Position numbers and translations under genes: made by a program. Shown one piece after another: positions 16,081 to 23,424 of a stretch of 26,273 bases of DNA. Numbering within the stretch: position 1 is the first letter of the stretch; every line of letters starts with the position of its first letter. The notes under the pieces were generated by a model. That model worked only from the letters and a program-made list of their open reading frames with translations, ran no database searches and was not told where the DNA came from. This DNA comes from Candidatus Sivonenia alaskensis PMM_0068 (GTDB lineage: Bacteria > Cyanobacteriota > Cyanobacteriia > Gloeobacterales > PMM-0068). The stretch covers positions 1 through 26,273 of the forward strand of contig CASBPW010000022.1 of the NCBI GenBank assembly GCA_949127685.1. Reading direction: 5' to 3'.

Positions 16081-16110
16081 TTGGTCCCCTCAGTGATTTT
16101 CACGGACCAA
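16081..16110. repeat. Inverted repeat in the STAS/ychF intergenic region
   Basis: TTGGTCC (16081-16087) and GGACCAA (16104-16110) are perfect inverted arms, with a second inner stem GTGA/TCAC (16093-16096 with 16100-16103). As RNA this would be a hairpin with a 5-base bulge. It lies about 90 bases before ychF in its likely leader. No T run follows, so it is not a terminator. Confidence 0.5.
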
Positions 16111-16202
16111 AGCGTGGTAGATCGGCATTGGTCTTGAGTATCACTGCATGTTAACGTGGATAGGCTGTTTTCCCACCCTGACTTAGGTTCAGCGTTTATC
16201 TT

Positions 16203-17300
16203 ATGCTGCGTGCTGGAATCGTCGGTTTACCCAATGTAGGTAAATCCACCCTATTTAATGCCATTGCGGACAATGCGAAAGCCGAGGCGGCTAATTTTCC
16301 TTTTTGTACCATTGAACCAAATACGGGCTTGGTATCCGTCCCGGATGAGCGGATGGACAAGCTCCAGAAGATTGTGAATACTAAGGTAGTCATCCCTACC
16401 CGCATTGAATTTGTAGATATTGCAGGATTGGTGCGGGGAGCTTCCCAAGGGGAAGGCCTGGGGAATCAATTTCTTTCCCATATTCGGCAAGTGGATGCCA
16501 TTGTTCATGTGGTGCGCTGCTTTGAAGACCCGAACATTACCCATGTGGAGGGTTCTATTGACCCAGAGCGGGACATTAGCACGATTAATCTGGAACTGGC
16601 CCTATCCGACCTTACCCAAATAGAAAAGCGCCAGCAGAAGATTGCTAAGCAAGCCCGGACCGATAAAGCTTATCAAGAGGAGCTGAAAGTCTTAGAACGG
16701 CTAACCGAAGCGCTAGACCAAGGTACTCCCGTACGTCTGGTCCCGCTGACGGCAGAAGAGCAAGCCATTCTTGATAATAGCAATCTAGGGCTGCTCACGG
16801 GTAAGCCTGTGATTTACGCTACCAATGTCAGTGAGACGGACTTAGCGAAGGGCAATGCTTTTGTGGAGAAAGTGAAGGCCATCGCTCAACAGGAGCATGC
16901 AGGCGTGGTCGTGATGTCAGCTCAGGTTGAATCAGAATTGGTTGAACTGCTTCCAGAAGATAGAACAGATTTTCTGGCTTCCCTTGGTGTCCAAGAAGGA
17001 GGGCTCCAATCCCTGATCAGAGAAACCTATAGCCTCTTGGAACTGATCACCTACTTCACTGCAGGGGAAAAAGAAGTGCGGGCTTGGACCATTCGCAGAG
17101 GTACGCTAGCCCCTCAAGCCGCAGGCGTAATTCACTCAGACTTTGAAAAGGGATTTATTCGCTCTGAAACCATTGCCTATGAGGACTTGGTAGCAGCGGG
17201 CTCCTACGCAGCAGCGCGGGAAAAAGGAACCTATCGCTCTGAAGGCAAAGAATACCTCGTGAAAGACGGAGATGTACTGCACTTCCGCTTCAATGTGTAA
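16203..17300 (+). CDS. ychF: Redox-regulated ATPase YchF (OLA1 family)
   Basis: Conserved P-loop NTPase of the Obg/OLA1 class that binds ribosomes and prefers ATP to GTP; cytoplasmic. The 365-aa length matches the family. The P-loop is GLPNVGKST (8-16). The switch II region reads DIAGLVRGASQGEGLGNQF. The G4 position is ATNVSE instead of NKxD, as expected for the ATP-preferring YchF branch. The central coiled-coil insert is at about 135-200, and a TGS-type domain (FTAGEKEVRAWTIRRGTLA to the FNV end) covers the last 85 residues. The ATG at 16203 puts MLRAGIVGLPN in the standard position. Confidence 0.97.
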   Translation: MLRAGIVGLPNVGKSTLFNAIADNAKAEAANFPFCTIEPNTGLVSVPDERMDKLQKIVNTKVVIPTRIEFVDIAGLVRGASQGEGLGNQFLSHIRQVDAIVHVVRCFEDPNITHVEGSIDPERDISTINLELALSDLTQIEKRQQKIAKQARTDKAYQEELKVLERLTEALDQGTPVRLVPLTAEEQAILDNSNLGLLTGKPVIYATNVSETDLAKGNAFVEKVKAIAQQEHAGVVVMSAQVESELVELLPEDRTDFLASLGVQEGGLQSLIRETYSLLELITYFTAGEKEVRAWTIRRGTLAPQAAGVIHSDFEKGFIRSETIAYEDLVAAGSYAAAREKGTYRSEGKEYLVKDGDVLHFRFNV

Positions 17301-17305
17301 ACTCC

Positions 17306-17352
17306 TTGACTTTAGATCAGTTTGGGGAGGACTTACTCCGTTTTTAAGTCAA
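17306..17352 (+). terminator. Candidate weak terminator after ychF
   Basis: Nested inverted repeats follow the ychF stop: outer TTGACTT (17306-17312) with AAGTCAA (17346-17352), inner GGAG/CTCC around GACTTA, then GTTTTT. The inner stem is only 4 bp, so termination would be leaky. It separates ychF from the psaM promoter. Confidence 0.35.
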
Positions 17353-17410
17353 ATATGTTGCAAAAAATTAAGCTATTTGACGGAGCAAGGCGTCGACCTG
17401 GTTCACTCGG

Positions 17411-17416
17411 TATAAT
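17411..17416 (+). promoter_or_regulatory. -10 box of the psaM promoter
   Basis: Perfect TATAAT, 38 bases before the psaM ATG. No -35 at the standard distance; the nearest TTGACG (17377-17382) is 28 bases away, too far to pair normally. The transcript may continue into the small downstream genes. Confidence 0.5.
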
Positions 17417-17454
17417 TAGGCGTGATTTATATTCCTTAAAGCACGAGGGGCACA

Positions 17455-17583
17455 ATGTTAATAGGTAATCTGCACGTGTTTGTTGCCGCGCTCATTGGCA
17501 ATTTTGAAGTGGCCGTCGCGTTCGTAGTTGCTTTAATCGCTGGGGTCTTTGCGCTGATGCTAAGTACTACCTTAGCCAAGTAG
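17455..17583 (+). CDS. psaM: Photosystem I subunit M (PsaM), N-terminally extended
   Basis: A 42-aa single-helix membrane protein. Its C-terminal part VALIAGVFALMLSTTLAK aligns without gaps to the PsaM signature, which in Synechocystis-type proteins ends ALLPAFLAFRLSTELYK: the Ala-Leu, Ala, Leu-Ser-Thr, Leu and terminal Lys positions all match. PsaM sits at the edge of the photosystem I monomer and helps form trimers or bind antenna chlorophyll. The usual protein is about 31 aa; this one has about 11-13 more residues before the helix, with a second small hydrophobic run. The ATG at 17455 has a GAGGGG ribosome-binding site, so the extension is probably real. The proline normally within the helix (LLP) is replaced by Ala. 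psaA and psaB are also in this window. Confidence 0.82.
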   Translation: MLIGNLHVFVAALIGNFEVAVAFVVALIAGVFALMLSTTLAK

Positions 17584-17619
17584 CTAGGCCAAACCTCGAC
17601 TCTACGGAGGATCTGAGCA

Positions 17620-17841
17620 GTGTCGGATGTTTTGCTCTATGTCGATAGTCCCTATTCGGTGCTGAACATTGAGGAATTTTTGGACTGGGTGGAATGTCAA
17701 ACCCAGGAGTCCTTACGTGCCTTTAATGAGCTTTTGCCTTTGGTAGTCCTCCAGCTAGAAGTACGCGCTAACTTGCTGCCCAGAGGACTTGGCCGCAGGA
17801 TGAAACCTATACTTTGTCAACTTAAATCTCTCTGCGAATGA
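17620..17841 (+). CDS. Small unknown protein, orf73
   Basis: 73-aa protein that I do not recognise. It starts with GTG at 17620 behind a clear GGAGG box (17606-17610). It is probably soluble and helical, with an acidic first half (IEEFLDWVE) and a basic C-terminal third (RGLGRRMKPILCQLK). No signal peptide or clear membrane segment. Its stop overlaps the ATG of the next gene in the arrangement ATGA (17838-17841), so the two are translationally coupled. The coupling and the good ribosome-binding site are the main support that it is a real gene. Confidence 0.65.
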   Translation: MSDVLLYVDSPYSVLNIEEFLDWVECQTQESLRAFNELLPLVVLQLEVRANLLPRGLGRRMKPILCQLKSLCE

Positions 17842-18239
17842 ACCGCATTCCTACTACTCCCGCCATCACCAAACCTTTTCAGGTCCTAAGATCTTTCTCT
17901 TGGGAAGCCTGGCGACAGGTCTACCTTCAAGTAGGGTTAGTAGTGCTGCTTGTAGGATTATGCACCTGGGCGTTTTATAGCCTTTGGCATTTGCTCCAAC
18001 TCAGCAGTCTCCAATCACAGCGTTCACAGGCCCTAACCCAAGAGTTGGTGGTGGCCAAAAGAACCTATGCGAAGGCACGGGAACGCTTTACTTATGCGTT
18101 TGACCCTCGACAAATTGAGCCGATGCTCAAGAAATCCTATGGGTGGACAGACCCTGAAGATATCCAGATTCGCTTTGTAGGTTCTGATCAATTAGCAGAA
18201 ATAGCGCAGCTTAAGAAGCGCACTATTTCTGTTCGTTAA
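17838..18239 (+). CDS. Bitopic membrane protein with FtsL/FtsB-like architecture, orf133
   Basis: 133 aa. A short basic or neutral cytoplasmic N-terminus (1-28) precedes one strong membrane helix at about 29-55 (VYLQVGLVVLLVGLCTWAFY and following). A periplasmic segment with heptad-like helix (SLQSQRSQALTQELVVAKRT, about 56-80) and a small C-terminal part (IEPMLKKSYGWTDPEDIQIRFV) come next. That last part resembles the region after the coiled coil in FtsB/DivIC, where a short basic-hydrophobic motif is followed by a Gly and a Pro-Glu turn. Function as a divisome component is inference from shape only. It is translationally coupled to orf73 and ends 10 bases before ruvA. Confidence 0.75.
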   Translation: MNRIPTTPAITKPFQVLRSFSWEAWRQVYLQVGLVVLLVGLCTWAFYSLWHLLQLSSLQSQRSQALTQELVVAKRTYAKARERFTYAFDPRQIEPMLKKSYGWTDPEDIQIRFVGSDQLAEIAQLKKRTISVR

Positions 18240-18249
18240 ATAAGTCCCC

Positions 18250-18867
18250 ATGATTGCTTTTGTCCAGGGGATGTTGGTCTCAGCCTCCACCCGCGAAAGT
18301 CAGCAATGGGTTGTCATCGATGTGCAAGGAGTGGGCTATCAAGTCTGGACCCATAGTCGGGCCTTGGCTCAACTTCCTAACCTGGGCAGCCTGCTTAAAA
18401 TGCATACAGTTCTGGTTCCTCGCGAAGACAGCATGACGCTATATGGTTTTCTGGAAGAGCAGGAACGAGAACTATTCACCTTACTGACCTCCGTCTCAGG
18501 GGTAGGTCCCCGGCTTGCCCTCGCGCTCCTAGATACCCTCGGAGCGATGGAATTGGTCCAGGCAGTGATCCGTGAGAATTTTCGAGCCCTAGCATTGACT
18601 CCAGGGGTGGGCAGCAAAACGGCACAGCGGATTACCTTAGAACTGAAGAGCAAAATGGAAAAGTTCCACCAAGAAGCGGGGCTAGGAGTAGCCTCAGGGG
18701 TTTCTGTTCAGCCCCAAATCTATGAGGAGGCCCAAATGGCACTTTTGGCTCTTGGTTTTTCGCCCAAGGAAGTAGCGCAAGCTTTGCAACAGGTCAGTGG
18801 TCAAAATCCCGGTTCTGCGGCAGAAGAGTGGATTCGCTCAGCGATTGCCTGGTTGTCCAGTCGGTAG
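18250..18867 (+). CDS. ruvA: Holliday junction branch migration protein RuvA
   Basis: Tetrameric DNA-binding protein that clamps Holliday junctions and loads the RuvB motor. The 205-aa length is normal. Domain I (OB fold) begins MIAFVQGMLVSA and contains VDVQGVGYQVW-type sequence (VIDVQGVGYQVWT) and VPREDSMTLYGF. Domain II has the two helix-hairpin-helix motifs SVSGVGPRLALALLD and LTPGVGSKTAQRITLELKSK. Domain III (EAQMALLALGFSPKEVAQAL) is the RuvB-binding three-helix bundle, followed by IRSAIAWLSSR. No ruvB is visible nearby, as often in cyanobacteria. It lies in a same-strand run of small gaps from psaM to the 96-aa gene. Confidence 0.97.
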   Translation: MIAFVQGMLVSASTRESQQWVVIDVQGVGYQVWTHSRALAQLPNLGSLLKMHTVLVPREDSMTLYGFLEEQERELFTLLTSVSGVGPRLALALLDTLGAMELVQAVIRENFRALALTPGVGSKTAQRITLELKSKMEKFHQEAGLGVASGVSVQPQIYEEAQMALLALGFSPKEVAQALQQVSGQNPGSAAEEWIRSAIAWLSSR

Positions 18868-18899
18868 GGTAGGCTTGTTAGGGCCTTCTAGAGAGCATT

Positions 18900-19802
18900 G
18901 TGGGACAAGATAATCGAGGACATTTTTTGACGGAGCAACGCAATCCTCTGAGTATGGACCTGGACAACCTATCCGCTTTGGAACTAGTCCAGCTCATGAA
19001 CCAGCAGGATTCAGCAGTGGTGCGAGCGGTCCAAGACGCCCAGGAATCCATTGCCCAAGGCATACTCCTCATCGCGGAAGCGCTTGCTCAAGGAGGACGC
19101 CTGTTTTATGTAGGAGCGGGCACCAGTGGTCGCCTAGGGGTTCTTGATGCTTCGGAGTGTCCTCCAACCTTTAGAACAGACCCAACCATGGTGCAGGGAT
19201 TGATTGCTGGAGGTTCAGAAGCCTTAGTGCGCAGCATAGAAGGAGCAGAAGATAGCCCTAGGGTAGGAGCGGCAGACCTTACAGAACGGGGAATTGGTCC
19301 TAGGGATGTGGTGGTCGGCATCGCCGCAGGAGGAACCACGCCCTATATTCATGGAGCTTTGGCTGAAGCCCGCACACAAGGAGCAAAGACTATCTTTTTC
19401 TGTTGTGTGTCTAAGGAGCAAATGCCCGATGATTATGACCTTTCAATCCGAGTCTTGGTTGGGCCTGAGGTTTTAACAGGGTCGACTCGACTGAAAGCAG
19501 GCACGGCCACCAAGATGGTACTCAACATGCTCTCCACCGGAGCCATGGTCCGCCTGGGTAAGGTCTATCAAAATCTGATGGTGGATGTATCGGTTACCAA
19601 CCGTAAACTCGAAGCTCGTGCTTTACGCATTCTCGGTGAATTGGCTAAGGTTTCCCCGGCTGAAGCACAGGACTTACTCAAGAAAGCGGATAACAAAGTA
19701 AAACTAGCCCTAGTCATGCACCTTAGGCAATTAGATAAAGAACAGGCCGAAGCCATTTTGGAAGAACATCAAGGCCATCTCAGCAAAATTTTGCGGTCCT
19801 AA
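18900..19802 (+). CDS. murQ: N-acetylmuramic acid 6-phosphate etherase
   Basis: Cleaves the D-lactyl ether of MurNAc-6-phosphate to give GlcNAc-6-phosphate, a peptidoglycan-recycling step in the cytoplasm. 300 aa, as expected. The GTG at 18900 is supported by the early conserved LTEQRNP (10-16). The SIS domain carries GAGTSGRLGVLDASECPPTF (72-91), with the catalytic Glu86 in SEC, and the second conserved acid region SIEGAEDS. Further matches are GIAAGGTTPYI, GSTRLKAGTATKMVLNMLST and DVSVTNRKLEARA. The C-terminal 50 residues form the usual UBA-like helical tail. The next gene starts one base after its stop. No MurNAc phosphotransferase or AnmK is seen in the window. Confidence 0.96.
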   Translation: MGQDNRGHFLTEQRNPLSMDLDNLSALELVQLMNQQDSAVVRAVQDAQESIAQGILLIAEALAQGGRLFYVGAGTSGRLGVLDASECPPTFRTDPTMVQGLIAGGSEALVRSIEGAEDSPRVGAADLTERGIGPRDVVVGIAAGGTTPYIHGALAEARTQGAKTIFFCCVSKEQMPDDYDLSIRVLVGPEVLTGSTRLKAGTATKMVLNMLSTGAMVRLGKVYQNLMVDVSVTNRKLEARALRILGELAKVSPAEAQDLLKKADNKVKLALVMHLRQLDKEQAEAILEEHQGHLSKILRS

Positions 19803-19803
19803 T

Positions 19804-20094
19804 ATGACAGAAATTTCTCTAGAGCAAAAATGTCGCATCGATCTAAGCCCCCGCCGTCCTGCAAAAATGAGTGATGAACGCTGGTTTGGCGAAGAATTAG
19901 ATCTGCGAATTTTAAAGTTAGAAGATGAAATAGGACGTTTAAAACAAGACTCTGTAGATTGGGATTTTGATGAACAGAAGAATAGCCTCTTTCGAATCTT
20001 GACCAAGGAAGAAGCCCAGCAATTAGCAACAGGGCTAACCAAATTTCCCGTTGATATTAGCATCGAAGAACTGAACCCATCGAGCCTGGATTAA
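19804..20094 (+). CDS. Small unknown protein coupled to murQ, orf96
   Basis: 96-aa soluble, acidic protein that I do not recognise. The ATG is one base after the murQ stop, so translation is probably coupled. It contains a charged helical middle (ERWFGEELDLRILKLEDEIG, about 26-45) and a C-terminal segment RILTKEEAQQLATGLTKFPV. No signal peptide, membrane helix or known catalytic motif. A strong terminator follows at once, marking it as the last gene of the run. Short gap, a normal start and an intact frame up to the terminator support it. Confidence 0.75.
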   Translation: MTEISLEQKCRIDLSPRRPAKMSDERWFGEELDLRILKLEDEIGRLKQDSVDWDFDEQKNSLFRILTKEEAQQLATGLTKFPVDISIEELNPSSLD

Positions 20095-20095
20095 C

Positions 20096-20120
20096 CCACC
20101 TGCTTTTACCCAGCAGGTGG
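20096..20120 (+). terminator. Intrinsic terminator after orf96, overlapping the RND gene end
   Basis: CCACCTGCT (20096-20104) pairs perfectly with AGCAGGTGG (20112-20120) around a 7-base loop and is followed by TGTCTTTATTTT on the plus strand. The right arm also encodes the final residues (Pro-Pro-Ala) of the convergent RND transporter, so the two transcription units share this sequence. Confidence 0.88.
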
Positions 20121-23100
20121 TGTCTTTATTTTATTGACATATTCCGAATCAGTACTTTGAACTTTGCTCGCAGGTATTTCCGCCGCTTCGATCCATAGAT
20201 CAGACTTTTTTGGAGTCTCCCATTTCTTGCGCCAGGCCATGTAGTACAAAATAGGGACTGCTGATCGAGATAGCAGTAAGGAAGCTACTTCTCCAGCCAT
20301 CAGTGAAATAGCTAAACCTTGGAAAATGGGGTCTGTCAGAATAATCGCTGAGCCCGCAATCACGGCTGCCGCTGTCAAGAGCATGGGACGGAAGCGTACG
20401 GCACCGGCATCAATGACTGCTTCTTTGAGGGGCATTCCTTCTTTCAGGCGCAGTTCAATAAAATCAACCAGAATAATCGAATTGCGGACTACAATTCCTG
20501 CTCCCGCGATGAATCCAATCATGGAAGTGGCGGTAAAGAAGGCCCCCAGCAACGCGTGGGCGGGCATAATTCCCACCAAGGAAAAAGGAATAGCGGCCAT
20601 GATCACGAGGGGTGTGATAAATGATTGGAACCAACCCACGATAAGGGCGTAGATAAGAACCAAAACTACCGCAAAAGCAATGCCTAAATCTCGGAAGACC
20701 TCATAGGTTACCTGCCACTCTCCATCCCATTTGATGGCATAGTTTTCTGTGCTGAGGGGTTGGTCTGTAAAGTACGAAGTGATCGGATAGCCTGCTTGTT
20801 TAGAAAGATTGGAAATCTTGGGTCCCAAGTCAAGAATGGAATACAGCGGGCTATCTACTTTCCCGGCAACATCGCCAATGACATAAACCACAGGCTGTAA
20901 ATTCTTGTGGTAAATACTGTGGTCTGCCGTAGTTTTTTCGATGTGCACAAGCGCACTGAGAGGTACTAAATTGCCGTTGCTTCCTGCTAGTTTCAAGGCT
21001 TGCAAATCTTCTAAACGGGTCCGATTGGCCTGGGTGAACCGGAGATTCAGAGCTATGTCTTCGCGGGCATTTTCATCATGGAGAAGGCCTGTAGTGCGAC
21101 CAGAAAGCGCAGCCTGCAAAGCCTCTGATATTTGGGCAGGACTGATGCCATTAAGCATCGCTTTTTGACGGTCAATTACAAAGCGATACTCTGTTTGGGG
21201 GTCCTCCATATACCAGTCCACATCCACAACACCGGGGGATTGGCGATACAACTGGCGGATTTGACGGGCTAAGTCGATTTGTCCTGGATACTCGGGGCCA
21301 TAGACTTCTGTCACCAGGGTTTGCAGCACAGGGGGACCGGGAGGAATTTCTGCCACTTGAATCGTGGCTCCATAACGATCGGCAATTTTCTGAATCTCGG
21401 GGCGGATCGCTTTAGCAATGGCGTGACTTTGACGGTCCCGTTCATCTTTCGAGAGAAAATTCACTTGAATATCGGCTACCTGAGGACCCGACCTCAAGAA
21501 GTAATGGCGGACTAGGCCATTGAAGTTGTAGGGAGAGGCGGTACCGATATAGCTCTGGTAATCGGTTACTTCTGGGACGGTGGCTAGATATTGCCCCATC
21601 GCTTTTGTCACCCGTGCCGTTTGCTCCAGCGTGGTTCCTTCAGGCATGTCGATCAGTACTTGCAGTTCACTCTTGTTGTCGAAAGGCAACATCTTCAAGG
21701 TCACCAGTTTCAAACCAGCGAGACCAACGGCTGCCACGAGTAAGAGCAGGGTTCCCGCTAAGAACAGATTGCGCCATCGAGCATGTTCGATCAGCGGAGT
21801 CATGAAACGACGGTATAAGCGGCTTAGGAAATCTTCTTGGCCATGAGCAGTGCTGTGATCCACAGAATATCCCTTGAGAATACGAACCGCAGCCCAGGGA
21901 ACAATCATGAAAGCAACCAAGGCCGAGAAAATCATGGCAGCCGATGCGCCCAGGGGGATCGGACGCATATAAGGTCCCATCAATCCACCCACGAAAGCCA
22001 TCGGCAGGATAGCGGCGATCACCGCGAGGGTTGCCAGAATCGTGGGGTTTCCAACTTCATCTACCGCTTCCAGCACCACTTGATGCATGGACCGATTTTT
22101 GTTCTCTGTCAAGTGCAGATGACGGACTATATTTTCGACCACCACAATCGCGTCATCCACCAAAATCCCAATCGAGAAAATTAGGGCAAAGAACGTTACT
22201 CGATTTAAGGTAAATCCATAGAATACAAAACTGGCTAAGGTCAACGACAAGGTCACCGGAATCGCAACCGCCACCACGGCTGATTCTCTTTTACCCAGAG
22301 CAAACCAAATCAAGGCAGTGACAGAAGCAACAGCAATTAGCATGTGGACTAAGAGTTCGTTAGAACGCTCGGCAGCGGTTTCTCCGTAGTTCCGGGTGAC
22401 GCTCAGATGTACATCTCTAGGCAGGTAGCGCTCCTTGATTTGGTCCATTTTGTCTAGTACTTTATGGGCCACTTCAATCGCATTCGCTCCCTGTCGCTTA
22501 GCGATAGCAATGGTGACCGCATCTGTTTCAGCCTTAGCTTGAGCCTTATGCTCAGGAGTTCCACGACCATAGAATACGTAACTAGAAGGCTCTTCAGAAC
22601 CATCCCGAATGTTGGCAACATCCCCTAGAGACACAGGACGATTACGGGAGACAGCAACCACTAAGGTCTTCAAATCTTCAGGGGAACGCAGAAAGCTTTG
22701 GGTTCTCACGAGAAAAGATTGATTCTTTTGATTAAAAGAACCACTTTTTAATTCCACATTTTGGCCTTCTATGGTCTGAGCAATCTGGAGGGGAGAAAGC
22801 CCAAAAGCATTGAGCCGAATCGGGTCAAGTTCAATTTGGATTTGCCGTTTCTGGCCACCGATGATTGTGGTTTCAGAAACATCCTTCACTTGTTTAATTT
22901 GTTCATCCAGTTGAGCAGCAATCTGGCGCAATTCAGAGCCATTGGCTCGTTCACTCCAAAGGGTTAGTGCCAGCATAGGCACATCATCCACGGACCGGGA
23001 TTTAATCAGGGGTTGGGAAGCTCCCGGAGGAATTTTATCGAAGTTAGCGTAGAGCTTGTTATAGAGTCTGACGATGGCATCTTCTACTTTCTGCCCTACA

Positions 23101-23420
23101 TAAAACCGAACAATCACTAAAGCAGAACCAGGACGAGAGGTTGAGTACACATATTCAACACCCGGCAGCTCTTTAATCAGTTTTTCCATCGGATACGTCA
23201 CCCGTTGTTCCACTTCTTTCGCAGAAGCTCCGGGCATATTTACTAGGACATCAGCCATCGGCACGCTGATTTGAGGTTCTTCTTCTCGGGGCAAAATGAC
23301 CGTTGCTCCTATCCCCAAGAGCAAGGACACCAGAATAAGTAAAGGTGTTAGCTTCGAGTCAATAAAATACCTAGCAATAGTACCTGCTATCCCAAACTTT
23401 TTTTCTGGATGAGGATGCAT
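20106..23420 (-). CDS. RND-family efflux transporter, inner-membrane pump (AcrB/HAE type)
   Basis: Proton-driven pump of the AcrB superfamily, 1104 aa, with 12 predicted membrane helices and two large periplasmic loops. Visible: the first helix after the N-terminal IARYFIDSKLTPLL, the porter region LPREEEPQISVPMADV and MPGASAKEVEQRVTYPME. The helix IV proton-relay motif is SIGILVDDAIVVVENI with Asp422 and Asp423. The second half contains MIGFIAGAGIVVRNSIILVD. Asp-Asp in helix IV fits HAE-type (drug/organic) or general RND pumps; the substrate cannot be read. The membrane-fusion gene ends 4 bases upstream and sqr lies before that, so the three are probably one operon. An outer-membrane TolC partner must be elsewhere. 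Its 3' end overlaps a terminator for the opposite strand. Confidence 0.95.
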   Translation of the reverse strand: MHPHPEKKFGIAGTIARYFIDSKLTPLLILVSLLLGIGATVILPREEEPQISVPMADVLVNMPGASAKEVEQRVTYPMEKLIKELPGVEYVYSTSRPGSALVIVRFYVGQKVEDAIVRLYNKLYANFDKIPPGASQPLIKSRSVDDVPMLALTLWSERANGSELRQIAAQLDEQIKQVKDVSETTIIGGQKRQIQIELDPIRLNAFGLSPLQIAQTIEGQNVELKSGSFNQKNQSFLVRTQSFLRSPEDLKTLVVAVSRNRPVSLGDVANIRDGSEEPSSYVFYGRGTPEHKAQAKAETDAVTIAIAKRQGANAIEVAHKVLDKMDQIKERYLPRDVHLSVTRNYGETAAERSNELLVHMLIAVASVTALIWFALGKRESAVVAVAIPVTLSLTLASFVFYGFTLNRVTFFALIFSIGILVDDAIVVVENIVRHLHLTENKNRSMHQVVLEAVDEVGNPTILATLAVIAAILPMAFVGGLMGPYMRPIPLGASAAMIFSALVAFMIVPWAAVRILKGYSVDHSTAHGQEDFLSRLYRRFMTPLIEHARWRNLFLAGTLLLLVAAVGLAGLKLVTLKMLPFDNKSELQVLIDMPEGTTLEQTARVTKAMGQYLATVPEVTDYQSYIGTASPYNFNGLVRHYFLRSGPQVADIQVNFLSKDERDRQSHAIAKAIRPEIQKIADRYGATIQVAEIPPGPPVLQTLVTEVYGPEYPGQIDLARQIRQLYRQSPGVVDVDWYMEDPQTEYRFVIDRQKAMLNGISPAQISEALQAALSGRTTGLLHDENAREDIALNLRFTQANRTRLEDLQALKLAGSNGNLVPLSALVHIEKTTADHSIYHKNLQPVVYVIGDVAGKVDSPLYSILDLGPKISNLSKQAGYPITSYFTDQPLSTENYAIKWDGEWQVTYEVFRDLGIAFAVVLVLIYALIVGWFQSFITPLVIMAAIPFSLVGIMPAHALLGAFFTATSMIGFIAGAGIVVRNSIILVDFIELRLKEGMPLKEAVIDAGAVRFRPMLLTAAAVIAGSAIILTDPIFQGLAISLMAGEVASLLLSRSAVPILYYMAWRKKWETPKKSDLWIEAAEIPASKVQSTDSEYVNKIKTPPAG

Positions 23421-23424
23421 AGAT

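Noticed and set aside
17371..18936. Direct repeat TTTGACGGAGCAA near 17376 and 18926
   Set aside because: A match of about 13 bases is expected a few times by chance in 26 kb, and the contexts (psaM promoter region, murQ coding start) share nothing else.
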